64,000 nt of DNA from Chloroflexota bacterium (GTDB lineage: Bacteria > Chloroflexota > Anaerolineae > Aggregatilineales > Phototrophicaceae): positions 1 through 64,000 of the forward strand of contig JACAES010000081.1 in NCBI GenBank assembly GCA_013388735.1. The letters run 5' to 3'. Positions 51,509-60,682 of this stretch are shown here, piece by piece. A program made the position numbers and the translations under genes. Each line of letters opens with the position of its first letter. Position 1 is the first letter of the stretch. The notes under the pieces were generated by a model. The model was not told where the DNA came from, made no database searches, and worked only from the letters and a program-made list of their open reading frames with translations.

Positions 51509-53728
51509 CTACGGCGCAGTGTAGCTGATGCCCACCAGTTCGATGTCCATCCGCTGCGCACCGCTCAGGCTGTAACCGTCGGTGGAGCGGCGGGTAGCAT
51601 AGACTTCAAAGGCGAACGAGCAGAAGTTTTTGCCCGCCGGCAGCCACGCGCCCGCGTCGGCCTGAAGTTCCGCCACCACGTAACCGTCAATATCCGGCCC
51701 GACGGCATCATACGTGCCGTAGAAGGTATCGCCATGCGTCGGCTCATTGTAAGCCAAACTAAGCGGCTGCGCGGGCGCCACCACATCGCTGACCGCAACC
51801 GGCGTGGCCGAACCGCGCCACACTTCCAGGTTATAGACGGCTACAAAACCCCCCGGCTGATGAACCCGGAAACGCGCCGTCAGCGTGGCATTGGGCGACG
51901 GCAGTTCAAACAGGCCGCATTCGCCGGGGGCGACGCCGCCCATTGCGATGCTGGCGAGTTCGCCGACCACGGGACGGTGGTCAATGAACAGCCGGATGGT
52001 ATCGTCCGCGCCCGTCACTTTGTCCCCGGCCAGGGTATAGCCCTCGATGCGGAACTCGACCGTGCGCGCCACGTGATCGGGCGTATCCGCCGGGTAGAGC
52101 GTGTCCTCGTAAATCCAGCTTGACAGCCTGATCTTGCGCGTGCGGTGCGTGATGACCCACTCGGCGCTGGACTCGATGTTCAGATAATACGGGTGCGTCT
52201 GCGCCGGCCCGCCGTCAATCTTCAGCGGCTGCGTCGTGAACGGCCCGACCTTCGTGCCGGTATAATCCGGGCTGGAACCGATGTCCGCGATCCTGGGATG
52301 TTCATAATATTCCTGCACCGGCTGCCACGCCCCGCCCGGCTTGCGGAAGCGCAGGGTATAGTAGGCCACGTTGGGATGATCGGTGAAGCAGGCGAAGAAA
52401 TCCAGCCGCCCCACCCAGGCCCCGCGTGTGATCTTCGGCCCGGCGGCGTTGGTGGCCGTGATGCGCCCGGCGGCATCCAGCGTATTACCCAGGCCCGGTA
52501 TCGTCCAGATGTTGCCGATGGACTGGATAGCTCGCCCACCCTGGCAGGCTGTCGGGCCGGGGTTGAGCCTGCTTTCCGGGATGCACAGGTTGATGCGTTT
52601 GAAGTTGGGGATGTTGGCGAAAAGCGCCGTCTCAAACAGGACGCTGCCGCCGCCGATCACCTGCACGATTAAGTCCGGGCGAAGCTGGGTCGCCAGCGAT
52701 ACCCCGCCGGTTTCGATGTCGTCAAATTCTTCCGCGATGTCTTCCAGCGTATGGCTGAAGTGGAAGATATAGTTCCCCAGTTCATCGGTCACGGCATAAC
52801 CCAGGAAGTGCCGGTCGCCGGTGCCGGTATATGCCCCGCCGGACAGTTCCGACTCGGTGCGGTCATATTCGATAAACCGCAGCAGCAGCCCCGGCTGGTT
52901 TTTGACCACGCACAGCGGACGGAACAGGTCTTTGATTTTCGCCAGATCGCGCACATAGGGCGCAATGCTACTGGTGAAGGCCGGCGCGCTCACCTGCGGC
53001 TTGATGCTGGTGCCGAAGGCCGGCGCGCTCACCTGCGGCTTGATGCTGGTGCCGAAGGCCGGCGCGCTCACTTCCGGCGAAACGTCGCCGCCGCGCCGCA
53101 GCTCGCGTAATACCTGAAGCTGGTCATCGGGCATCCCGTCCAGGGGGATCATCATCGGGCGGAAAGGCTGCGGATCGGGTTCAGGAATGGGCCGTTTGAA
53201 GCGCGGTCGCGCCACCAGATGTTTGATGCGCTCCGGGTAAAGTTCTTTGAGGGCTTCCAGCACCGGATTGTAACGGATCAGGTCAACCAACTGCTCGTAG
53301 GTGTCAATCACAATAAAACGCGGAAAACAGGGGTTGAACCGGCATAAGCCGGCGTAGCTGCGCGCCTTGCCGTAAACCACGTATTCCGACGCCGTAAGCG
53401 GCGTCGAGCAGGTCAGCACCAGATCGTTGTAATCCGAGTCGCCGCCGGAGTCATTGGAGAGGATGTCGAAAATCACATCGCTGCCGGCCTGCGACGGCGC
53501 GCCGAGGCGATCAGCCGATGTGACCCAATCGGCGTTTTTGCCGCTGCCCTGCCGGTGCTGGACGGTGATGCTCCACTGCGCGCCGATCACACTTACCGGA
53601 GCGGTGGAGACATCGCCCTCGTAAGTGCCATCGGCATTGTCGCTGCCGCTGATGATAAATCGCTGCGCCCAGTCGGCGGCTTTGGACTTGACGCGCACCG
53701 TCCAGTTACCCTGCATCGTGATAGGCAT
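51509..53728 (-). CDS. Large unrecognised beta-rich protein
   Basis: The 739-residue protein starts at ATG 53728 after GGAAGGG. No signal peptide or transmembrane helix is evident. The first 120 residues are beta-rich and contain FDILSNDSGGDSDYNDLVLTCS, resembling calcium-binding, secreted-type loops. Residues about 220-260 are a three-unit tandem repeat (VSAPAFGTSIKPQ). Later parts have beta motifs such as GAWVGRLDFFACFTDHPNVAYYTLRFRKPGGAWQPVQE and cysteine-bearing SYAGLCRFNPCFPRF. No known catalytic motif is visible and no family could be assigned. It is flanked by a sigma operon and an ABC transporter operon, in divergent orientation to the latter; GC and codon use match the neighbourhood. 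Confidence 0.75.
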   Translation of the reverse strand: MPITMQGNWTVRVKSKAADWAQRFIISGSDNADGTYEGDVSTAPVSVIGAQWSITVQHRQGSGKNADWVTSADRLGAPSQAGSDVIFDILSNDSGGDSDYNDLVLTCSTPLTASEYVVYGKARSYAGLCRFNPCFPRFIVIDTYEQLVDLIRYNPVLEALKELYPERIKHLVARPRFKRPIPEPDPQPFRPMMIPLDGMPDDQLQVLRELRRGGDVSPEVSAPAFGTSIKPQVSAPAFGTSIKPQVSAPAFTSSIAPYVRDLAKIKDLFRPLCVVKNQPGLLLRFIEYDRTESELSGGAYTGTGDRHFLGYAVTDELGNYIFHFSHTLEDIAEEFDDIETGGVSLATQLRPDLIVQVIGGGSVLFETALFANIPNFKRINLCIPESRLNPGPTACQGGRAIQSIGNIWTIPGLGNTLDAAGRITATNAAGPKITRGAWVGRLDFFACFTDHPNVAYYTLRFRKPGGAWQPVQEYYEHPRIADIGSSPDYTGTKVGPFTTQPLKIDGGPAQTHPYYLNIESSAEWVITHRTRKIRLSSWIYEDTLYPADTPDHVARTVEFRIEGYTLAGDKVTGADDTIRLFIDHRPVVGELASIAMGGVAPGECGLFELPSPNATLTARFRVHQPGGFVAVYNLEVWRGSATPVAVSDVVAPAQPLSLAYNEPTHGDTFYGTYDAVGPDIDGYVVAELQADAGAWLPAGKNFCSFAFEVYATRRSTDGYSLSGAQRMDIELVGISYTAP
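52977..53073. repeat. 39-bp in-frame tandem repeat
   Basis: Two identical 39-bp units (52977-53015 and 53016-53054) are followed by a partial third, encoding 13-residue VSAPAFGTSIKPQ units. Identity at synonymous positions shows recent duplication, likely by slippage. Confidence 0.85.
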
Positions 53729-54021
53729 TGATATACCCTTCCACTTGAGGAACGTTACGGACGAGATTTCATTGCAGATTCCATCATAATGCAGAAACGT
53801 GAAATTCGTAAATTACAAACCTGACGAAGCGCGTAAAGAAGCCATAAAAAGCGCGGGCGGCGTTTATAAGTGTTAAGTGTAGGTTGGTGCCGGGTTTCTG
53901 AAAAATTGGCATCAGGTCTGCCCATTTCTGTAAATTCCTTCAGATGCAATTTTTTGCAAAAAGCCGCGCTTTGTGGGATACTTTACAAACTAAACCGTCC
54001 TTCCGTATTCGCGCAGATGAT

Positions 54022-55008
54022 ATGCCCCGGAGACAAAACATCAGACAGCTTATGGTGGGTTATCTGTTTGGCCTGTGGGCGGCGCTGACGCTGAACTTTC
54101 TGCTGCCGCGCCTGCTGCCCGGCGACCCGCTGGCCGCCCTGCTCGACCCGGACAGCGCCGGCTACGTCTACGACTCCGCCGTGCGCGAGTCGCTGGAAGC
54201 CTATTACGGCCTGGACGCGCCGCCGGTTGAGCAGTACCTCCACTATCTGGCCGGCCTGTTCACCGGCGACCTGGGACAGTCCATCCGGCTCAAGCAGCCG
54301 GTCGCCGCCGTCCTGGGCGACCACCTGCCCTGGACGCTGCTGCTCACCCTCACGGCGCTGGGGCTGGCCTCGGTGATCGGCATCTGGAGCGGCGCTGAGG
54401 CCGCCTGGCGGCGCGGTTCGCCGATGGACAAGGCGCTGACCGCCGCCGGCGTGGTGATCGGCAATATCCCCGTCTTTTTCACCGGCATGATTCTGCTGAT
54501 TATTTTCGGCGCGACCCTGAACTGGTTTCCGCTGTCCGGCGGGCGCACAGCCTTCGCCCGCTACGCTTCCGCCTTCGATGCCGTCCGGGACTACGCCGAA
54601 CATCTCTTTTTACCGGCGCTGACGCTGACGCTGGCGCTGCTGAGCAGCAAATTCCTGCTGGTGCGGGGCAGCATGATCGGCGTCCTGAGCGAGGATTTTA
54701 TACTGGTGGCGCGGGCGAAAGGGCTGCCTGCCGGGCGCATCAAACACCATCACGCGCTGCGAAACGCCCTGCTGCCGTTCGTGCATCATCTGGCCGCGCA
54801 CGCCGGTTTCGCCCTCACCGGCGCGCTGTTCATCGAAGCCCTGTTCGATTATCCCGGCATGGGGCGGCTCATCTTCGAGTCGGTGGCCGCGCGGGATTAC
54901 CCGGTGATTCAGGGCGCGTTCGTGGTCGTATCCGTGTTCGTCCTCAGCGCCAATCGGCTGGCGGACTGGCTGACGATGCGCCTTGACCCACGCATCCGGG
55001 AAGGCTGA
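54022..55008 (+). CDS. Oligopeptide/dipeptide ABC transporter permease 1
   Basis: ATG 54022 is the likeliest of several in-frame starts, giving 328 residues. It is a DppB/OppB-type permease: FLLPRLLPGDPLAALL near the start, then a binding-protein-dependent transport region with about six membrane helices. The EAA loop is RAKGLPAGRIKHHHALRNALLPFV; its usual order is A...G......I..H.LPN. The signature ALFIEALFDYPGMGRLIFES is typical. It forms one half of the membrane channel that moves peptides or nickel-chelates inward, driven by the fused ATPase two genes on. The gene is the first of a four-gene operon. Confidence 0.9.
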   Translation: MPRRQNIRQLMVGYLFGLWAALTLNFLLPRLLPGDPLAALLDPDSAGYVYDSAVRESLEAYYGLDAPPVEQYLHYLAGLFTGDLGQSIRLKQPVAAVLGDHLPWTLLLTLTALGLASVIGIWSGAEAAWRRGSPMDKALTAAGVVIGNIPVFFTGMILLIIFGATLNWFPLSGGRTAFARYASAFDAVRDYAEHLFLPALTLTLALLSSKFLLVRGSMIGVLSEDFILVARAKGLPAGRIKHHHALRNALLPFVHHLAAHAGFALTGALFIEALFDYPGMGRLIFESVAARDYPVIQGAFVVVSVFVLSANRLADWLTMRLDPRIREG

Positions 55009-55010
55009 CC

Positions 55011-55898
55011 ATGCGAAGCAACTTCCTGAAGGCTCAAACCCAACTGCCCGAACGCACCTTCGTCCGAGAGGCCCGCCGCGCTTCAGGCACAGAAGGGCTG
55101 ATCGGCGTTTCCCTGCTGGCGGTTTTTGTGACCGCCGCGCTGTTCGCGCCGCTGCTCGCGCCCTACGACCCGGCGGCATTTGTCGGGCGGCCACTGGAAC
55201 GCCCCGGCGCGGCGTTTTTATTGGGGACGAACGATGTCGGGCAGGACATCCTCAGCGAGTTACTTTTCGGCGCGCGTGTTTCGCTGGTGGTCGCGGTCGG
55301 GGCGGCGGTCGGCACGGTGCTGCTGGGTCTTCTGGTCGGCGGCGTGGCGGGTTATCTGGGCGGCTGGGTGGATGCGGCGCTGATGCGCGGGGTGGATGTC
55401 CTGCTGGCGCTGCCCCAACTGCCGCTGATAATCCTCATCACGACCCTGACCGGCGCGGGGCTGGCGCAGATGACGCTGACGATGGCGCTGCTGTTTTCGC
55501 CCGGCATGGCGCGTATCATCCGCGCCCAGATGTTCAACCAGCGCGGACGCGCCTACGTAAAAATCGCGCAGCGTTTCGGCGCGTCGCCGCTGTACATTTT
55601 CCGGCGTCATATGCTGCCGCACCTCGCGCCGCTGCTGATCGTCGGGTTGGTCACGGCGGCGGGGCGCGCCGCCGCGATGGAAGCCGGTCTGGCTTTCCTC
55701 GGCCTGGGCGATCCAAGCGCCAAAAGCTGGGGGCTGATGATGCGCTACGCGCTCAATCTGCCGGGGCTGCTGCTGACCGACCGCTGGCTGTGGTGGCTGC
55801 TGCCGCCGGGGCTGTGTATCACGCTGCTGATTCTGGCGCTGACCTTTACCGGTATGCGGCTGGAAAAACGCCTGAACCCAGGGGGACAGTCTTCATGA
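55011..55898 (+). CDS. Oligopeptide/dipeptide ABC transporter permease 2
   Basis: The 295-residue DppC-type permease has an N-terminal helix (GLIGVSLLAVFVTAALFAPLLAPYDP), the conserved LLGTNDVGQDILSELLFGARVSLVV (usually FPLGTDxxGRDvlSRllyGaRiSL) and a loop RAQMFNQRGRAYVKIAQRFGASPLYIFRRHMLPHLAP, the EAA coupling loop. It starts two bases after the first permease's stop and its own stop overlaps the ATPase start by 4 nt (ATGA). It completes the transmembrane heterodimer. Confidence 0.92.
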   Translation: MRSNFLKAQTQLPERTFVREARRASGTEGLIGVSLLAVFVTAALFAPLLAPYDPAAFVGRPLERPGAAFLLGTNDVGQDILSELLFGARVSLVVAVGAAVGTVLLGLLVGGVAGYLGGWVDAALMRGVDVLLALPQLPLIILITTLTGAGLAQMTLTMALLFSPGMARIIRAQMFNQRGRAYVKIAQRFGASPLYIFRRHMLPHLAPLLIVGLVTAAGRAAAMEAGLAFLGLGDPSAKSWGLMMRYALNLPGLLLTDRWLWWLLPPGLCITLLILALTFTGMRLEKRLNPGGQSS

Positions 55899-57685
55899 GC
55901 GCACCGCTGCTGTCCGTTCAAAACCTGCGCGTGAGCTTCGCGTCGCCCGACGGAAACGTGCGCGCGCTGGACGGCGTCGCGCTGGAACTGGCGCGGGGCG
56001 GCGCGCTGGCGGTCGTCGGGGAAACCGGTTCCGGCAAAACCACGCTGGCGCGCGCCCTGCTGGGGCTGCACCCAGCCGAATGCGTCGCGGGCAGCATCCG
56101 GCTGGACGGCGATGAACTCAATCGTCTGGACGAACCGGGCTGGCAGCGGGTGCGCTGGCGGCGAATCGCGCTGGCGGCACAGAACGCCGGCACGGCCTTC
56201 GACCCGGTATACCGCGCCGGCGAACAGATCGTTGAGCCGCTGCGCCTGCATCTCGGCCTGTCCGAAACCGAAGCCTGGCAGCGCGCCCGCACGCTGGCCG
56301 AACAGACCGGCCTGACCGAACGCCACCTGCGCGCCTACCCGCACCAGCTCAGCGGTGGCGAAAAACAGCGTTTGATGCTGGCGATGGCCTTAAGCTGCCA
56401 ACCCGATCTGCTGGTGCTGGACGAGCCGACCAGCGGCCAGGACATGCGTTCGCGGGCGCAGATGATCGCGCTGCTGCGGCGCCTGCGGGCGCAAAGCGGC
56501 CTGGCGCTGCTGCTGATTTCGCACGATCTGGCGGCGGCTGCCGCGCTGACCGAACAGACGGCGGTGCTGTACGCCGGGAAAGTGGTGGAAGCCGGGGCGA
56601 CCCGCGACCTGCTGACCACGCCGCGCCACCCGTACACCTGGGGGCTGCTCAACGCTTACCCGAACATGACCACCACGCGCGACCTGAGCAGTATACGCGG
56701 GCAGATGCCCGATCCGGCGCGCCCGCCGGACGGCTGCCGCTTTCATCCCCGCTGCAATCAGGCGGTGGACGACTGCCGCCGCTTTGAGCCACCGCTCGAA
56801 CGGCGCGGCGGTCGCCTGGTGGCCTGCCATCTGGGCGGCGTGCAGACGCTTTTGCAGGCCGACAATCTGCACAAAACCTTCGTCACCAACGGCCACGCCG
56901 GCCCGGACAGCCTGATCGAAGCGGTGCGCGGCGTGTCGCTGGCGGTGCTGGCCGGGGAAGTGGTCGGCGTGGTAGGCGAAACCGGCAGCGGCAAAACCAC
57001 GCTGGGGCGGCTGCTGGCCGGGCTGTTAACGCCCGACGCGGGCGCGATTTATTTTGAGGGGCAGGACATCCAGGCCGTGAACGGCGCGGAAGGCAAAAAC
57101 CTGCGCCGCCGGATTCAGGCTATCCCCCAGGACCCGTTTGAAAGCGTGGATCCGCTGTTCACCGTCCGGCAGATTGTGCGCCAGCCGCTCGACATCCAGC
57201 GCATCCAGGGCGACCGGGACGCGCTGGTTCGGGACGCGCTGGCGGCGGTCGGCCTGCCGGCAGAGGGCGGCTTTTTGCAGCGCCGCCCGCACGAGTTAAG
57301 CGGCGGGCAGCTTCAGCGCGTTGTCATCGCGCGGGCGCTGGTGCTTGAACCCCGGCTGCTGGTCGCCGATGAGCCGGTTTCCATGCTCGACCCCAGCGAA
57401 GGGGCGCGCCTGATGAATCTGCTCAAGCGCATCCAGAACGAACGCGGCATGGGGATGCTGCTCATCTCGCATGATCTGGCGCTGGTGCGCAAGGTGGCCG
57501 ACCGCATCCTGGTCATGCGCGGCGGGGCGATCATCGAGCAGGGGCTTTCCAGCGTCGTCATCAGCCGCCCGCAGCACGACTATACCCGCGCGCTGCTGTT
57601 GGCAGCGCCCTCGTTCAACTGGTTCCCTGATGGCAGCCAGGGGGCAGACGAGTCCCCTGATATAAACAATACAGGAGATCAATGA
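55895..57685 (+). CDS. Fused DppD-DppF-type ABC ATPase
   Basis: ATG 55895 (MSAPLLSVQNLRVSF) is used; a longer open frame upstream is out of phase with the permease gene and rejected. The 596-residue protein joins two nucleotide-binding domains. Domain 1 (about 5-315): GETGSGKTTLARALLG, LSGGEKQRLMLAMAL, LLVLDEPTSGQD, and the oligopeptide-type tail RFHPRCNQAVDDCRRFEPPL. Domain 2 (about 322-590): GETGSGKTTLGRLLAG, LSGGQLQRVVIARAL, LLVADEPVSMLD. All catalytic motifs are intact in both halves. In most bacteria these are two separate genes. The protein powers peptide import with the two permeases. Confidence 0.93.
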   Translation: MSAPLLSVQNLRVSFASPDGNVRALDGVALELARGGALAVVGETGSGKTTLARALLGLHPAECVAGSIRLDGDELNRLDEPGWQRVRWRRIALAAQNAGTAFDPVYRAGEQIVEPLRLHLGLSETEAWQRARTLAEQTGLTERHLRAYPHQLSGGEKQRLMLAMALSCQPDLLVLDEPTSGQDMRSRAQMIALLRRLRAQSGLALLLISHDLAAAAALTEQTAVLYAGKVVEAGATRDLLTTPRHPYTWGLLNAYPNMTTTRDLSSIRGQMPDPARPPDGCRFHPRCNQAVDDCRRFEPPLERRGGRLVACHLGGVQTLLQADNLHKTFVTNGHAGPDSLIEAVRGVSLAVLAGEVVGVVGETGSGKTTLGRLLAGLLTPDAGAIYFEGQDIQAVNGAEGKNLRRRIQAIPQDPFESVDPLFTVRQIVRQPLDIQRIQGDRDALVRDALAAVGLPAEGGFLQRRPHELSGGQLQRVVIARALVLEPRLLVADEPVSMLDPSEGARLMNLLKRIQNERGMGMLLISHDLALVRKVADRILVMRGGAIIEQGLSSVVISRPQHDYTRALLLAAPSFNWFPDGSQGADESPDINNTGDQ

Positions 57686-59275
57686 ATGGTTAAGTTCAGG
57701 CATTTTCGGTTCATTCTGCTGATGGCGCTGGTGTTCGGCCTGTTCGGGACGGCGCTGGCGCAGCCGGTGGACGTGCTGCGGCTGCCCGGCGGCGGTTACT
57801 GGGGGCATCCCTCGCCGTTCGGGTTCAATCGCGGGCCGGGTTATATGCACGCCTCGCTGGTGTTCGATACGCTGGTGTGGCGCGACGAAAGCGGCCAGAC
57901 CATCCCCTGGCTGGCAACCGCGTGGAGTCTCTCCGACGACCAGCTTACCTGGACGTTCACCCTGCGCGAGGGCGTCCGCTGGCAGGACGGCCAGCCCTTC
58001 ACGGCGGACGACGTGGTTTTTTCTATCCAGTATTACCTCGATCACCCCGGCACGGCCTGGTTCATGGCGCAGGTAGACCAGATCGCGTCGGTGGCGTCGG
58101 CCAGCGATAACCAGGTCGCCATCACGCTCAAGCGCCCGTTCGCGCCGTTTTTGCAGACGACCGCCGAGTCCCTGCTGATCTTCCCGCGTCACATCTGGCA
58201 AGGCGTGGACGACCCGCGCGCGTATGTCGAGCCGGACGCTTTCATCGGCAGCGGCGCTTACCGGATGGTCGAATACAGCGAGGCGGAAGGCACCTACCTG
58301 TTTGAAGCCAATCCCGACTTTTTCCTGGGCGAACCTTACGTGCGGCGCATCGAATTTGTGCCGACCAGCGACAATATCCTGGCGCTGCTGAACGGCGATG
58401 TCGCGGCCTTTGACCAGTTCGGCGGCGTGACCGACGAAATGCTTGCGCCGTTCCAGAGCGCGCCCTACCAAGTCCGCACCGCGCCGGGCGAGTGGGGCAT
58501 GTTCCTGTTTTTTAACCTGGAAGCCGACACGCCGCTGCGGGATGTGCGCGTCCGGCAGGCGATTGCCCACGCCGTAGACCGAGGGGCGCTGCGCGAACGT
58601 ATCCTGTTCAATTTTGGCGACGTGGGCAGCATGGGCTTTCTGCCCCCGGCCAACCCGTTCTACAACCCGGACGTGGCCGATTACGCTTACGATCTTGACC
58701 GGGCGCGGGCGCTGCTGGCCGAAGCCGGCTACGACGGCACGCCGATTAAGCTGTCCTACTCGACCGACTGGATTATGGCCTCGCCCCGTGTGGTGGAGAT
58801 CGTCGAAAGCGGCCTCAGCGAAATCGGCATCTCGCTGGAGCATGTGGTGATGGATCAGGCGGCCATTGACGCGGCAGCCGTCGAGGGAAATTACGAAATC
58901 GGCATTTTTGGTTTCGGCGGCCTGGGCGGCGACCCCGATCAACTGCGGCGCGGCTTCGCCACCGACAGCCCTACGCGCGGCTTTTCGCGCGCGCTGGGCT
59001 ACAGCAACCCAGACTTCGACGCCCTGGCGAACGCGCAGATCAGCCTGACCGACCCGGCAGAACGCCGGGACGCCATCTACAAAATGCAGGACATCCTGGC
59101 GCAAGACCTGCCGGTGCTGCCGCTGTACTATACGGCGCGTGTGGTCGTCTTCAACGCCGAGGTATTCGACAACTGGTATTACACGCCCGGCGGCTGGGGC
59201 GGCGGCATCCCGATGCCGTATAATAAACACCAGTTCATCACCGGCCTGCCCACCGGCCTGAGCATCCGACAGTAA
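57686..59275 (+). CDS. ABC transporter substrate-binding protein, family 5
   Basis: ATG 57686 follows AGGAGATC and overlaps the ATPase stop region. The 529-residue protein has a signal peptide (residues about 1-25, ending TALAQ). SBP family 5 motifs are present: SLVFDTLVWRDESGQTIPWLATAWSLSDDQLTWTFTLREGVRWQDGQPFTADDVVFSI and GAYRMVEYSEAEGTYLFEANPDFF, with RQAIAHAVDRGALRERIL. It captures peptides or metal chelates outside the membrane and delivers them to the permeases. There is no lipobox, so it may be soluble or weakly anchored by an uncleaved signal. Substrate cannot be deduced. Confidence 0.92.
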   Translation: MVKFRHFRFILLMALVFGLFGTALAQPVDVLRLPGGGYWGHPSPFGFNRGPGYMHASLVFDTLVWRDESGQTIPWLATAWSLSDDQLTWTFTLREGVRWQDGQPFTADDVVFSIQYYLDHPGTAWFMAQVDQIASVASASDNQVAITLKRPFAPFLQTTAESLLIFPRHIWQGVDDPRAYVEPDAFIGSGAYRMVEYSEAEGTYLFEANPDFFLGEPYVRRIEFVPTSDNILALLNGDVAAFDQFGGVTDEMLAPFQSAPYQVRTAPGEWGMFLFFNLEADTPLRDVRVRQAIAHAVDRGALRERILFNFGDVGSMGFLPPANPFYNPDVADYAYDLDRARALLAEAGYDGTPIKLSYSTDWIMASPRVVEIVESGLSEIGISLEHVVMDQAAIDAAAVEGNYEIGIFGFGGLGGDPDQLRRGFATDSPTRGFSRALGYSNPDFDALANAQISLTDPAERRDAIYKMQDILAQDLPVLPLYYTARVVVFNAEVFDNWYYTPGGWGGGIPMPYNKHQFITGLPTGLSIRQ

Positions 59276-59291
59276 CGACAGCGATCATCAC

Positions 59292-59327
59292 GGGCGTTCC
59301 CTGCCTTCGTCTGGCGGCGGAACGCCC
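59292..59327. other. Hairpin between binding-protein and methyltransferase genes
   Basis: GGGCGTTCC (59292-59300) and GGAACGCCC (59319-59327) give a perfect 9-bp stem over an 18-nt loop with no T-run. It may stabilise the transporter mRNA 3' end or attenuate read-through into the methyltransferase gene 22 bp downstream. Confidence 0.5.
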
Positions 59328-59348
59328 ATTCCCAGAGGAATAACCATC

Positions 59349-59957
59349 ATGCCCGATGCGACTGCGATACAGCGTTTTTTCGAGGCCCATGCCCCTGACT
59401 GGGATGCCCAGATGCCGGAAAACATCGGCGCGGTGCTGCGCCGGTTCGCCGCGCCGCTTGCCGGTGAGTTCCAAAGCGCCCACGCTATCCTGGAAATCGG
59501 CACCGGGACGGGCGCGTTTATCCCGATCTTAAACGAGGCCGCCCCGGAGTCCCGGCTGGTGTCGCTGGATATGGCCGCCGCTATGCTGGCGAACGCCCGG
59601 CGGCGCTGCCCGACCGCGCTGCTGGTGCAGGCGGATGTCCACGATCTGCCTTTCGCCGGGGGCAGTCTTGATCTGGTGGTCTGCCACAACAGCTTTCCGC
59701 ACTTCGCCGACAAACAAACGGCACTCAAGGCTATGCATCGCGTGCTGCGCCCCGGCGGGCGGCTTTTCATCCTGCACAATAACTCGCGCGCGTTCGTTAA
59801 CGACATTCACCGGCGGGCCGGCGGGCCGATTGAACATGACCTGCTGCCGCCCGGCGACGAGATGCGGCGGCTGCTGGACGAGGCCGGTTATATCGCCGTT
59901 CAGGTTGAGGACGCGCCCGATCATTATATCGCCAGGGCGCAGCGCCCGCCGCTATAA
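59349..59957 (+). CDS. Class I SAM-dependent methyltransferase
   Basis: The 202-residue protein starts at ATG 59349 after GAGGAATAACC. Methyltransferase motifs: AILEIGTGTGAFIPILNEA (motif I, SAM binding, about 40-58), SLDMAAAMLANARRRC (motif II), VQADVHDLPFAGGSLDLVVCHNSFPHF (acidic loop and motif IV) and LRPGGRLFILHN (motif V/VI). It is of the UbiE/Methyltransf_11 type and small, with no substrate domain. Substrate is unknown; it is followed at 26 bp by a Fur-family gene, suggesting a shared transcript. Confidence 0.9.
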   Translation: MPDATAIQRFFEAHAPDWDAQMPENIGAVLRRFAAPLAGEFQSAHAILEIGTGTGAFIPILNEAAPESRLVSLDMAAAMLANARRRCPTALLVQADVHDLPFAGGSLDLVVCHNSFPHFADKQTALKAMHRVLRPGGRLFILHNNSRAFVNDIHRRAGGPIEHDLLPPGDEMRRLLDEAGYIAVQVEDAPDHYIARAQRPPL

Positions 59958-59983
59958 TCGAGCCTGAATTGGAGAGAAAAGCA

Positions 59984-60451
59984 GTGGTGACAAAAGCCGA
60001 CATCCTGGAACGGGTCAAACGCCGGGGCGAACGGGTGACGCTGCCGCGCCTGGCAGTGATTGAGGCGTTGTGCGCGCTGAACAGCCACCAGACCGCCCAG
60101 AGCATCCAGCAGCACCTTGCCGGACAGCAGATTGACCTGGAAGAATCGACCGTGTACCGCGTGCTGCAATGGCTCAAAGACCTGGGCATCGTCGCCCAGA
60201 CCGACCTGGGGCAGTCGGGCATCACCTACGAAGTGGTGTCCACGCCGCCGCACCATCATCTGGTCTGTCTGGTGTGCGGCCAGATTCAGGATGTGGACGA
60301 TTCCGTCCTGGAGCCGCTGCGCCGGCACTTACGGGCGGACTACGCTTTTGAACCGCGCATTGACCACATGGCCTTTTTCGGAATCTGCTGCCGCTGCCGC
60401 TCGGCTGGCAGCGTGGATAGGGAAGACGCGGAAAGCCTGCCCCCACGATAA
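59984..60451 (+). CDS. Fur-family metal-responsive transcription regulator
   Basis: A GTG start at 59984 is preferred because GGAGAG lies 7 nt upstream; a TTG at 59969 or GTG at 59987 are alternatives. The 155-residue protein has the Fur winged helix (RVKRRGERVTLPRLAVIEAL, IQQHLAGQQIDLEESTVYRVLQWLKDLGIV) and a dimerisation domain with HHHLVCLVCGQIQDVDD and FFGICCRCRSAGS, whose two CxxC motifs form the structural zinc site. The C-terminal CxxC is present, as in Fur/Zur/PerR. Which metal or peroxide it senses is not decided. The downstream gene has its own likely promoter at 60540. Confidence 0.9.
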   Translation: MVTKADILERVKRRGERVTLPRLAVIEALCALNSHQTAQSIQQHLAGQQIDLEESTVYRVLQWLKDLGIVAQTDLGQSGITYEVVSTPPHHHLVCLVCGQIQDVDDSVLEPLRRHLRADYAFEPRIDHMAFFGICCRCRSAGSVDREDAESLPPR

Positions 60452-60539
60452 ACGGCTGTCCCTCAGCGGCGCGCGGCTGCCGTGTTCCGCGCGTCAAGCG
60501 CGCCTTTTCGTGAGTCATTATAACCCCTCATGCGCATTA

Positions 60540-60568
60540 TTGAACCCTAGATCACCATCGGCTATACT
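60540..60568 (+). promoter_or_regulatory. Sigma-70-like promoter for the M3 peptidase pair
   Basis: TTGAAC (60540-60545), a 17-bp spacer and TATACT (60563-60568). Start would be near 60575, a leader of about 110 nt before ATG 60683. The rest of the 231-bp gap shows no other clear feature. Confidence 0.55.
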
Positions 60569-60682
60569 CAACGGCAGTTTGTCGGCTGCGCCGAGGCTGC
60601 CGGTTTAACCGGGAATCGCATATAAGTGACTTTAGCGGTATCATGGTGATGTTTAAAAGTTTTTGAAAGGACAGAAGGCTCT

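Noticed and set aside
52977-53073. CRISPR array
   Set aside because: The 39-bp units abut without spacers, are in frame in a coding gene, and there are no cas genes.
54983-55894. N-terminal extension of the fused ABC ATPase frame
   Set aside because: It overlaps the second permease gene in another frame and carries no ATPase sequence before MSAPLLSVQNL at 55895.
57296-59230. Minus-strand open frame of 644 codons opposite the transporter genes
   Set aside because: Antisense shadow of the fused ATPase and binding-protein genes; low-complexity Arg/Val/His composition and no motifs.
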